A stretch of 7,742 nt of DNA from JAEUPI01 sp036520715. GTDB taxonomy: Bacteria; Pseudomonadota; Gammaproteobacteria; Burkholderiales; Burkholderiaceae_C. The notes under the pieces are model-generated. The model was not told the DNA's origin. It did not search any database and was given only the letters and a program-made list of their open reading frames with translations. The stretch covers positions 1 to 7,742 of the forward strand of contig DATDJF010000219.1 of assembly GCA_036520715.1 (NCBI GenBank), written 5' to 3'. This document shows positions 1-7,742 of the stretch, piece by piece; the first letter of the stretch is position 1; the number at the start of each line of letters is the position of its first letter. Both the position numbers and the translations under genes were made by a program.

Positions 1-671
1 CCCACCAAATGGGCATACAGCAGCGGCACGCCCACGATTTGTGCACGCTCGGTCATGCGTGCCTCGCGCTCGCCTGCCTTGTCGAGGTGGAACGGCGACG
101 CGTTGAGCACGCACAGCACCTGGGCACCGGCCGCCACCGCCGCCGCCGCCGGCTCGTCGAACCAGGCGTCCTCGCAGATCAGCACGCCGAAGCGTTTGCC
201 GCCGGCGTCGAACACCACTGGGGGCAGCCCCGCCTCGCGACCGCCGACGAAGTAGCGACGCTCGTCGAACACCTGGTAGTTGGGCAGCTCGCGCTTGCAA
301 TACGTCGTCAGCACTCGGCCGCCGGCCAGCAGCGAGGCCGCGTTGAAAGACACCGGCGCCGCCAGCGACTTGGTGCGTTCAGTTGCCACGGCGCCGCTGC
401 GCGCCGGATGGCCCAGCAACACCGACAGGCCCTGCAGTGGCGCCAGCTCCACGGCCAACGCGGCGAGCTGGCGCTCGCAGGCGTCCATGAAAGCCGGGCG
501 CAACAACAGGTCTTCCGGCGGGTAACCCGACAGCGCCAACTCCGGTGCGATCATCAGCGCCGCGCCGCCGGCATGGGCTTGCCGCGCGGACTCGGCGATC
601 TGCTTCGCGTTGCCCGCCAGGTCGCCGACGGTGGGATTGATTTGCGCCAGCGCGACGCGGACCGTGGACAC
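1..671 (-). CDS. nadE: Glutamine-dependent NAD+ synthetase, N-terminal part (runs off the left edge)
   Basis: The enzyme amidates nicotinic acid adenine dinucleotide to NAD+ in the cytosol, the last step of NAD synthesis. It uses ATP and ammonia cut from glutamine, and releases AMP and PPi. Only 223 codons are present. They cover the nitrilase-type glutaminase domain; the ATP-binding synthetase domain lies outside the window. The protein begins MSTVRVALAQINPTVGDLAG, the typical start of proteobacterial NadE. The nitrilase triad is visible: E44 in APELALSGYPPEDLL, K126 in CKRELPNYQVF and C166 in LICEDAW. NASPFHLDKAGERE and VPLLYAHLV also fit the family. The frame stays open to the edge. The start is GTG at 671-669: no in-frame ATG, GTG or TTG is seen just upstream, and this start gives the expected N-terminus. 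I see no strong Shine-Dalgarno sequence. The gene diverges from the acyltransferase gene across 24 bp. Confidence 0.95.
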   Translation of the reverse strand, partial: MSTVRVALAQINPTVGDLAGNAKQIAESARQAHAGGAALMIAPELALSGYPPEDLLLRPAFMDACERQLAALAVELAPLQGLSVLLGHPARSGAVATERTKSLAAPVSFNAASLLAGGRVLTTYCKRELPNYQVFDERRYFVGGREAGLPPVVFDAGGKRFGVLICEDAWFDEPAAAAVAAGAQVLCVLNASPFHLDKAGEREARMTERAQIVGVPLLYAHLV

Positions 672-685
672 GTTGAAAGGGCGGC

Positions 686-691
686 AGGTGA
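686..691 (+). promoter_or_regulatory. Ribosome binding site deciding the acyltransferase start
   Basis: AGGTGA matches the 16S anti-Shine-Dalgarno tail and sits 4 nt before the GTG at 696. It favours that start over the in-frame GTG at 762, which has no such sequence, and over the internal ATG at 840, which lies inside a conserved family block. Confidence 0.55.
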
Positions 692-695
692 GCGG

Positions 696-1898
696 GTGAC
701 GACGAAGCGCGAAGCGACGAGCGTCGCGAGCGACAACGGTGCGGATGATTATGTCATCCGGGTGATCGACGACTTGGCGCAGCTGGATTCACGGGCCTGG
801 GACGACCTGCTGGCTCGCCAGGCATCGCCGACGCCGTTCATGAGCGCGGGCTATCTGACGGCGCTGCACACGTCGCGCAGCGCGTGGCCGCGCTCCGGCT
901 GGTCGCCCCGCTTCGTGACGCTGTGGTCGGGCCAACGCCTGTGCGCGGCGGCTCCGGCCTATCTGAAGACCCATTCGTGGGGCGAGTACGTGTTCGACTG
1001 GGCATGGGCCGAGGCTTACCAGCGCCACGGGCTGCGCTACTACCCCAAGCTGCTGGTGGCGGTGCCGTTCACGCCGGTGCCCGGCACGCGGCTGATGGCC
1101 GACAGCGGCACGGCGCGCGACCGGCTCGTCGACGCGCTGCACACGCTGGCCAGCGAGGCCACCCTGTCGTCGGCCCATGTGCTGTTCCACGACGAGGCCG
1201 ACGCGCGGGCGCTGCAGCGTGCCGGCTGGCTGGCCCGCCACAACGTGCAGTTCCACTGGACCCGCGAGTCGGCCGGCGCGGCGCGCGACTTCGGCGAGTT
1301 CCTCGCGCGCATGCAGCACGACAAGCGCAAGAAGATCAACCAGCAGCGGCGCAAGGTGGCCGCCGCCGGCGTGGCGTTCAGCGTGCACGAGGGCGCAGCG
1401 ATCGACGATGTGCTGTGGGATTTCTTCTTCCGCTGCTACACATCGACCTACCACGACCATGGATCGACGCCATATCTGACCCGCCCATTTTTCGCCGCGA
1501 TGGCGCACTCGATGGCCGAACACTGGGTGATGTTCGTCGCCCGCGTGGCCGGCGAGCCGATCGCGGTGTCGCTGATCGCCGTCGATCGCGAGCGCGGCGC
1601 AGCCTTCGGCCGCTACTGGGGCGCCACCCGGTTCGTGGACAGCCTGCACTTCGAGGCCTGCTACTACCAACCCTTGCAGTGGTGCATCAGCCATGGCATT
1701 CAGCGCTTCGAGGGCGGCGCCCAGGGCGAGCACAAGATGGCGCGCGGCCTGCTGCCCACCGCCACCGCGTCGTCGCACTGGCTGGCGCACCCGGCATTCG
1801 CGCGCGCGGTCGACGAGTTTCTGCTCGCCGAGCGCGGCGGCATCGCCCAGTACGTCGACGAGCTCAACGAACGGTTGCCGTTCCGTCGCGACTCCTGA
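696..1898 (+). CDS. COG3146/DUF482 family predicted N-acyltransferase (GNAT/FemAB-like)
   Basis: The product is a 400-residue cytosolic protein of the DUF482 (PF04339) family, annotated as a predicted N-acyltransferase. The substrate is unknown. Family blocks appear in order. PTPFMSAGYLTAL starts near residue 45. HSWGEYVFDWAWAEAY starts at 93, followed by GLRYYPKLLVAVPFTPVPG. A basic stretch, KRKKINQQRRK, starts at 210. FFFRCYTSTYHDHGSTPYLT follows, then FGRYWGA and LHFEACYYQ, and finally FEGGAQGEHKMARG at 338-351, the most typical family signature. The length suits the family. The start is GTG at 696, chosen for its upstream AGGTGA; GTG at 762 is the alternative. The same frame is open further upstream, but that stretch is antisense to nadE and has no family similarity. 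There is no signal peptide or membrane segment. The gene is divergent from nadE and convergent with the M16 peptidase gene, so it is probably transcribed alone. Family assignment is firm; biochemical role is not known. Confidence 0.92.
   Translation: MTTKREATSVASDNGADDYVIRVIDDLAQLDSRAWDDLLARQASPTPFMSAGYLTALHTSRSAWPRSGWSPRFVTLWSGQRLCAAAPAYLKTHSWGEYVFDWAWAEAYQRHGLRYYPKLLVAVPFTPVPGTRLMADSGTARDRLVDALHTLASEATLSSAHVLFHDEADARALQRAGWLARHNVQFHWTRESAGAARDFGEFLARMQHDKRKKINQQRRKVAAAGVAFSVHEGAAIDDVLWDFFFRCYTSTYHDHGSTPYLTRPFFAAMAHSMAEHWVMFVARVAGEPIAVSLIAVDRERGAAFGRYWGATRFVDSLHFEACYYQPLQWCISHGIQRFEGGAQGEHKMARGLLPTATASSHWLAHPAFARAVDEFLLAERGGIAQYVDELNERLPFRRDS
748..756 (-). promoter_or_regulatory. Possible extended -10 promoter element for nadE
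   Basis: On the minus strand this reads TGACATAAT, a CATAAT box (5 of 6 matches to TATAAT) with an upstream TG one base away, as in extended -10 promoters. It lies about 77 nt upstream of the nadE GTG and inside the first codons of the divergent acyltransferase gene. No good -35 box is seen at 16-18 nt. It is one of the few AT-rich spots near the junction, but chance is possible. Confidence 0.3.
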
Positions 1899-1937
1899 GC
1901 GCCCAGGCCGCCCCACACGACCCGCAACGCGCAACGC

Positions 1938-4646
1938 TCAAGGCTGCTTGAAGTCCCCCGCCAGCATGAAGGCCATCGACTCGGGCTTCAGTTGCGCGCG
2001 CAGCGCCTGATTCACCGGCCCGGGCTGCAACGCCGACAGCGCTGCATCGACGCGGCCGGCGAACGCGAAGGTGCGGTCGAGCTCCAGGTTGCGTTGCAGC
2101 GCCTGTGCCAGCCGGTCGTCTTGCGCGCGCGCCAGCCGCCTGAAGTTCAGCAACGCCACCTTTGCCGACGCCACCTCCTGATCGGTGAAGCCCTCCTTCA
2201 GCGCCCGCGCCAGCTCGTCGCGATAGGCCTGTTCCACCTTGCCGCCATTGGCCGGCGCGAAGATCGCGCCGCCGAACCACAGCGTGTGGACATCGAGGTC
2301 GCCCCAGTCCAACGCGCTGTACACATCGTACGAAAGCCCTTCGCGCTCGCGGATGCGCTTGAACAGGCGCGAGTCGCCACCGCCGCCGAGCATGAAGTTG
2401 CCCAGCATCAACGCCGGGTGCACGGCATCGTTGTCCGACAGCGGCAGGTGCAAGTGCACGCCGAGCGTCGCGTTCTGCTTGTCGGGGGTGCGTATCACCT
2501 CGCGGCCGGGCGCCGCCGCATACGCCGGGCGCGGCACGCGTGCCACCGGCTCGCTGGACGCCCAATCGCCGAAGCCGCTGGACAGCGCGCGGCGCACGCT
2601 CTCGGCGTCGAAGTCGCCCACGGCGGCAAAACGCGCCTGCGCCGCACCGTAGAAGCGGGCGTGGAAGTCCTTCAACTGCTGCAGCGTGACGGCCTGCGAG
2701 TCCTCGAGCCGCTCGTCGAAGCTGCGTGCGTGCCGCACGTCGCCGCGCGGATACGGATCGCCGCGCCGCGCCAGGCCATTGGCGACGATGGCCTGCGGGT
2801 CGTCACGTTGGGCCTGGATCTCCGACACCGTCTGGCGTTTCAGCTCGTCGAGCGATGCCGCGGGAAAGGCCGGCGTGCGCAGCAGTTGCGCCAGCAAGGC
2901 GATCGCGTCGCCGACCGTCTCGCGCTGCGAGCGCATCACCACCCTCACCTCGTCGCCGCTGGAGCCGATCTGGAGTTCCGACTTCAACGCATCGAGCCGA
3001 TCCTGGATCTGCACGCGCGACAGTCCGGCGCCGCCCTTGTCGATCATCGCGGCGGTGAACTCCGAGACCTCGCGCAGCCCCGTGAGGCTGCGCTCGTTGC
3101 CCACGCGCAGCGCCATCGAGATGCGAACGGTCTGGCCGCGCGTGGGCTTGGGGAGCAGCGCGACTTTCATGCCGTTGGCCAATGCGAAACGCTGCGTCCT
3201 GGCATCGATGTTGGCCGGCGAGGAATCGAACGCCGCCACGGTGGCCGCAGCGGCTTGCGGCTTGAAGGTCTTCATCTGCGCGGCCACGTCGGCCTGTTCA
3301 GGCTGCGGCGCGCGCACTGGCCGCTCGGTCGGCACGTAGCTGGCCATCGTGCGGTTCGACGGCACGAGCCGTTGCTGCGCCACGCGCTGCACGGCGTCGC
3401 GGGTGATGGCCTGCACACGATCGCGCGTCAGGAACAAAAGCCGCCAGTCGCCCTGCGCCACGGTCTCGGACAGCACCAGGCCGATGCTCTCCGGGTTGCT
3501 GTATTGCTGCTCCCAGCCCTTGAGCCACTTGGTCTGCGCGCGCTTGAACTCCTCCTCGGTGACCGGCTCGGCGCCCAGGCCCTCGATCACCTGCACCAGC
3601 TCCTGGGCGCCGCGCGCCGCGTCTTGCCCGGCCGAGAACTGCGCGCCGAACAACGCCACGCCCGGCTCGGCCATCGCCAGCGACTCGGCATAGACGGCCG
3701 ACGCGATGCCGGTTTCGACCAGGCGCTTGTGCGCCCGCCCCGCCGGGCTGTCGCCGACGATCTGCGCGATCAACTCCATCGCCGGATAGTCGGGGTGCGA
3801 CCCGGCCGGCGCGTGGTAGCCGATCATCACCTGCGGCACGCCGCCGACGCGGCGCAGCGTGACGCTGCGCTCGCCGTCCTGCACCGGGTCGAGGGTGTAC
3901 AGGCGTGGCAGCGTGCGCTTGGGCTTGGCGAGGCGGCCGAACGATTGGTCGATCCAGCCCATCACGCGCGCTGGTTCGAACTTGCCCGAGACGATCAGCG
4001 TCGCGTTGTCGGGCTGGTAGTAGGTGCGGTAGAAGGCCTGCAGGCGGCCGATGTCGACGTTTTCGACGTCGCTGCGCGCACCGATCGTCGACTTGCCGTA
4101 GTTGTGCCACTGGTACATGGTGGCGAGCGTCTTCTCGAACAGGATGCGTCCGGGGTCGTTTTCGCCCATCTCCATCTCGTTGCGCACCACCGTCATCTCG
4201 GTGTCGAGGTCCTTGCGGGCGATGAACGAATTGACCATCGCGTCGGCCTGCCAGCCGAGGTACCAGCGCAGGTTGTCGTCGTTGGCCGAGAAGCTGGCGA
4301 AGTAGTTCGTGCGGTCGACCCAGGTCGAGCCGTTGGCGCGCAATCCGCGCTTGGAGAACTCTCCCCACACCTCGCGATGCGTCGGCGTGCCCTTGAAGAC
4401 CAGGTGCTCGAGCAGGTGCGCCATGCCGGTCTCGCCGTAGTTCTCGTGGCGCGAGCCGACGCGGTAGGTCACGTTGACGGTGGTGGTGGGCTTGCTGTCG
4501 TCGGGGGCCAGCAAGACCTGCAGGCCGTTGCTCAACCGGTACTCGGTGATGCCCTCGACCGCGGTCACCGGCTTGGGCAGCGCGGCGGCGCACACCCCGG
4601 CCTGCAGGACCCACAAGCCAGCCACCAGTGCCTTGACGATGCGCAT
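1938..4646 (-). CDS. Exported M16 family zinc metallopeptidase (two-domain, pitrilysin/insulinase type)
   Basis: The 902-residue protein has an N-terminal signal peptide: MRIVK, a hydrophobic run, then a likely cut near AGVCA-A around residue 20. It is therefore probably periplasmic. The first M16 half (about 30-180) carries the inverted zinc motif HLLEH (H77, E80, H81). The third ligand is probably E157 in VVRNEMEMGENDP, 76 residues on as usual for the family. An M16_C-type domain follows to about residue 430, then an Ala-rich linker near 440-480. A second half repeats the fold from about 485. Its zinc site is lost: aligning GNERSLTGLREVSEFTAAM to the first half puts E529, A532 and A533 where H77, E80 and H81 lie. 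GGGGDSRLFKRIREREGLSYD, ending around 774, is the conserved C-terminal domain block. ATG 4646 has GGAG 6 nt upstream. The substrate is unknown; general peptide degradation is likely. The gene lies 140 bp downstream of ppa on the same strand. Confidence 0.93.
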   Translation of the reverse strand: MRIVKALVAGLWVLQAGVCAAALPKPVTAVEGITEYRLSNGLQVLLAPDDSKPTTTVNVTYRVGSRHENYGETGMAHLLEHLVFKGTPTHREVWGEFSKRGLRANGSTWVDRTNYFASFSANDDNLRWYLGWQADAMVNSFIARKDLDTEMTVVRNEMEMGENDPGRILFEKTLATMYQWHNYGKSTIGARSDVENVDIGRLQAFYRTYYQPDNATLIVSGKFEPARVMGWIDQSFGRLAKPKRTLPRLYTLDPVQDGERSVTLRRVGGVPQVMIGYHAPAGSHPDYPAMELIAQIVGDSPAGRAHKRLVETGIASAVYAESLAMAEPGVALFGAQFSAGQDAARGAQELVQVIEGLGAEPVTEEEFKRAQTKWLKGWEQQYSNPESIGLVLSETVAQGDWRLLFLTRDRVQAITRDAVQRVAQQRLVPSNRTMASYVPTERPVRAPQPEQADVAAQMKTFKPQAAAATVAAFDSSPANIDARTQRFALANGMKVALLPKPTRGQTVRISMALRVGNERSLTGLREVSEFTAAMIDKGGAGLSRVQIQDRLDALKSELQIGSSGDEVRVVMRSQRETVGDAIALLAQLLRTPAFPAASLDELKRQTVSEIQAQRDDPQAIVANGLARRGDPYPRGDVRHARSFDERLEDSQAVTLQQLKDFHARFYGAAQARFAAVGDFDAESVRRALSSGFGDWASSEPVARVPRPAYAAAPGREVIRTPDKQNATLGVHLHLPLSDNDAVHPALMLGNFMLGGGGDSRLFKRIREREGLSYDVYSALDWGDLDVHTLWFGGAIFAPANGGKVEQAYRDELARALKEGFTDQEVASAKVALLNFRRLARAQDDRLAQALQRNLELDRTFAFAGRVDAALSALQPGPVNQALRAQLKPESMAFMLAGDFKQP

Positions 4647-4652
4647 GAACCA

Positions 4653-4656
4653 CTCC
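4653..4656 (-). promoter_or_regulatory. Shine-Dalgarno site of the M16 peptidase gene
   Basis: GGAG on the minus strand, 6 nt before the ATG at 4646. It fixes the start although the frame remains open far upstream through the antisense of ppa. The ATG also directly precedes a good signal peptide. Confidence 0.65.
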
Positions 4657-4661
4657 AGCTG

Positions 4662-4680
4662 GCCGGCCGCTGCGGCCGGC
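4662..4680 (-). repeat. Perfect inverted repeat just upstream of the M16 ribosome binding site
   Basis: GCCGGCCGC and its exact reverse complement GCGGCCGGC are separated by one base. In RNA this gives about a 7-bp GC stem with a 5-nt loop. It ends 5 nt before the GGAG site. No T-run follows on the minus strand, so it does not look like an intrinsic terminator. A weak -10-like TACACT lies just upstream at 4695-4690 with no matching -35. If it is used, the hairpin would form the very 5' end of the peptidase mRNA. That role is inference. Confidence 0.5.
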
Positions 4681-4703
4681 GCGAGCCGCAGTGTAGACAG
4701 GCA

Positions 4704-4717
4704 GCAGCGCGCGCTGC
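4704..4717. repeat. 14-bp perfect palindrome in the ppa-peptidase spacer
   Basis: GCAGCGC is followed directly by GCGCTGC. It could be a protein-binding site for a dimer or a short hairpin. In DNA this GC-rich, a chance palindrome of this length is quite possible. No function is claimed. Confidence 0.3.
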
Positions 4718-4751
4718 GCGGCGGGCGACGAATGACCGAATGCGCGGCATG

Positions 4752-4773
4752 GGCGGCGGCATCGAGCGCCGCC
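4752..4773 (-). terminator. Candidate 3' hairpin of ppa (no T-tract)
   Basis: The arms are 4752-4758 and 4767-4773, exact 7-bp complements around an 8-nt loop. The hairpin starts about 13 nt after the ppa stop codon, the usual place for a 3' hairpin. No T-run follows on the minus strand, so it may be only a weak terminator or an mRNA-protecting structure, and read-through into the peptidase gene remains possible. Confidence 0.3.
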
Positions 4774-4786
4774 ACGGCGACCCGCA

Positions 4787-5326
4787 CTAGCTGCGCACCT
4801 TGGCTTCCCAGGCCGTCATGCCGGCCTGCACCTCGGCGCGGGCTACGTCGGGGCCTTCCCAGCCGAGCACCTTGACCCACTTGCCTTCCTCGAGATCCTT
4901 GTAGTGCTCGAAGAAGTGCTGGATCGTCTTCAGGCGCAACGGATTCAGGTCGGCATGCGAGCGCCACTGCGTGTACAGCGACAGGATCTTGTCGATCGGC
5001 ACCGCCAGCAGCTTGTTGTCGCCACCCGCCTCGTCGCGCATCTGCATCACGCCCAGCGGCCTGCAGGTCACCACCACGCCGGAGATCAGCGGCACCGGCG
5101 TGATCACCAGCACGTCGACCGGATCGCCGTCGTCGGCCAGGGTGTTGGGGATGTACCCGTAGTTGCACGGGTAGTGCATCGAGGTCGACATGAAGCGGTC
5201 GACGAACAACGCGCCGGACCCTTCGTCGACCTCGTACTTGATCGGATCGGCATTCATCGGAATCTCGATGATCACGTTGAACTCCGCCGGGGCACGCGCG
5301 CCAGGACCCACGTTGTGCAGACTCAT
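4787..5326 (-). CDS. ppa: Soluble inorganic pyrophosphatase, family I
   Basis: The 179-residue cytosolic enzyme hydrolyses PPi to two phosphates with Mg2+, pulling biosynthetic reactions forward. It aligns along its length with E. coli Ppa, with a one-residue offset. All active-site residues I could check are present: E21, K30, E32, R44, Y52, Y56, the D66-G-D68-P-V-D71 metal-binding signature, D98, D103, K105, and Y142-K143. DPIKYEVDEGSGALFVDRF and HYPCNYGYIP are textbook family blocks. The start at ATG 5326 gives MSLHNVGPG, matching the usual N-terminus. Only a weak GAG precedes it. The gene is divergent from hppA, which encodes the other type of pyrophosphatase. The M16 peptidase gene lies 140 bp downstream on the same strand; with that gap and several hairpins between, a shared operon is uncertain. 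Confidence 0.98.
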   Translation of the reverse strand: MSLHNVGPGARAPAEFNVIIEIPMNADPIKYEVDEGSGALFVDRFMSTSMHYPCNYGYIPNTLADDGDPVDVLVITPVPLISGVVVTCRPLGVMQMRDEAGGDNKLLAVPIDKILSLYTQWRSHADLNPLRLKTIQHFFEHYKDLEEGKWVKVLGWEGPDVARAEVQAGMTAWEAKVRS

Positions 5327-5358
5327 CTCGTGCTCGCAATCTCACAGGGGAAACCCGG

Positions 5359-5364
5359 ATTTTA
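5359..5364 (-). promoter_or_regulatory. Likely -10 box of the ppa promoter
   Basis: TAAAAT on the minus strand matches TATAAT at 5 of 6 positions. It lies 32 nt upstream of the ppa ATG, which would give a leader of roughly 26 nt. The -35 region at 17-bp spacing reads TCCGCA, only 3 of 6 matches to consensus. It is the best promoter-like element in an otherwise GC-rich spacer. Confidence 0.4.
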
Positions 5365-5495
5365 AGGACACCCACGCGCTGTGCGGACGGGGCCCTGCAC
5401 AACATCCCTTAGGATGCGCGCCGAGCGAACCGCACCCCTGGCGCTAAGGCCGGCCAAGAACCGCGGTCGTGATCCGAGAGACGTTGTAGATGAGG

Positions 5496-5501
5496 AAGGA
5501 G
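5496..5501 (+). promoter_or_regulatory. Strong ribosome binding site of hppA
   Basis: AAGGAG lies 8 nt before the ATG at 5510. It fixes that ATG as the start rather than upstream in-frame codons or the later in-frame ATGs at 5516 and 5522. Confidence 0.8.
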
Positions 5502-5509
5502 AAATCTCC

Positions 5510-7672
<2,163 letters not shown>

Positions 7673-7692
7673 CCGATCAGCGACACCCGATC

Positions 7693-7724
7693 ACGAAGGC
7701 CGGGGCACCCGGCCTTCGTTTGTT
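7693..7724 (+). terminator. Intrinsic terminator of hppA
   Basis: The perfect stem arms CGAAGGCCGG (7694-7703) and CCGGCCTTCG (7709-7718) extend by an A-T pair outside and a G-C pair inside. The loop is short and TTTGTT follows at 7719-7724. The hairpin begins 20 bp after the hppA stop codon. There is no T-run on the other side, so it acts mainly on the plus strand. Confidence 0.9.
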
Positions 7725-7742
7725 CAAGGCCCAGGCGTGAGC

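Larger units (their letters stand above)
5327..5509. promoter_or_regulatory. Shared divergent control region of ppa and hppA
   Basis: This 183-bp spacer must carry the promoters of both pyrophosphatase genes. It holds a short AT-rich patch at 5359-5365. An inverted repeat lies at 5403-5416 (CATCC, 4-nt loop, GGATG) and overlaps a weak TAGGAT box at 5410-5415 that could be the hppA -10, though no -35 fits it. No recognisable riboswitch or regulator site was seen. Confidence 0.6.

Noticed and set aside
131..152. GCC-type triplet repeat
   Set aside because: It is an Ala-rich stretch within nadE in a GC-rich genome; too short and coding to be a meaningful repeat.
9..695. Upstream extension of the acyltransferase frame to position 9
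   Set aside because: This stretch is antisense to nadE, whose catalytic residues are all present, and its translation is Arg/His/Gln-rich with no similarity to the acyltransferase family.
714..727. Short hairpin near the acyltransferase start (GCGAC, 4-nt loop, GTCGC)
   Set aside because: A 5-bp stem in coding GC-rich DNA is expected by chance.
1899..1955. Possible terminator between the convergent acyltransferase and M16 genes
   Set aside because: Only a 5-bp stem (1938-1942 with 1947-1951) with no T-run is visible, and it overlaps the M16 stop codon.
1992..4790. Very long open frame on the plus strand opposite the M16 gene
   Set aside because: It is antisense to a clear M16 peptidase. 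Its translation is rich in Arg, His, Ala and Leu with no family motif, the usual result of GC-rich codon bias.
4647..5405. Upstream extension of the M16 frame through ppa
   Set aside because: It overlaps ppa in another frame on the same strand. The ATG at 4646 has a ribosome binding site and starts a signal peptide.
7724..7742. Possible C-terminus of a convergent minus-strand gene ending with TGA at 7726-7724
   Set aside because: Only five codons plus the stop are in the window, with nothing to recognise; any short sequence could give this.

Overview
The window is GC-rich chromosomal DNA. Five protein genes and their short spacers fill almost all of it. Protein matches point to a betaproteobacterium, probably Burkholderiales. 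These are an E. coli-like family I pyrophosphatase, a K+-independent membrane pyrophosphatase, a COG3146-type acyltransferase and a two-domain exported M16 peptidase. The taxonomic placement is inference from family knowledge, not from a marker gene. I see no mobile element, CRISPR array, tRNA or rRNA, and no sign of recent transfer. This looks like an ordinary housekeeping region.

Layout from left to right. (1) Positions 1-671, minus strand: the first 223 codons of glutamine-dependent NAD+ synthetase (nadE), covering its amidase domain; the rest lies beyond the left edge. (2) Positions 696-1898, plus strand: a COG3146/DUF482 predicted N-acyltransferase. It is divergent from nadE, with only 24 bp between two GTG starts. 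(3) Positions 1938-4646, minus strand: a secreted 902-residue M16 zinc peptidase, convergent with the acyltransferase across 39 bp. (4) Positions 4787-5326, minus strand: soluble inorganic pyrophosphatase (ppa), 140 bp upstream of the peptidase on the same strand. (5) Positions 5510-7672, plus strand: a membrane-bound proton-pumping pyrophosphatase (hppA), divergent from ppa across 183 bp and followed by a clear intrinsic terminator.

The most notable feature is the back-to-back pair of pyrophosphatases. Ppa hydrolyses cytosolic PPi and releases the energy as heat. HppA couples the same hydrolysis to proton export. One shared spacer therefore carries the starts of two enzymes that compete for one substrate. 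NadE itself releases PPi, but a functional link to the pair is only a speculation. No undescribed system was found. The observations worth checking are the ppa/hppA control region, the HppA C-terminal tail, the very tight nadE/acyltransferase junction, and the hairpins around the ppa-peptidase spacer.
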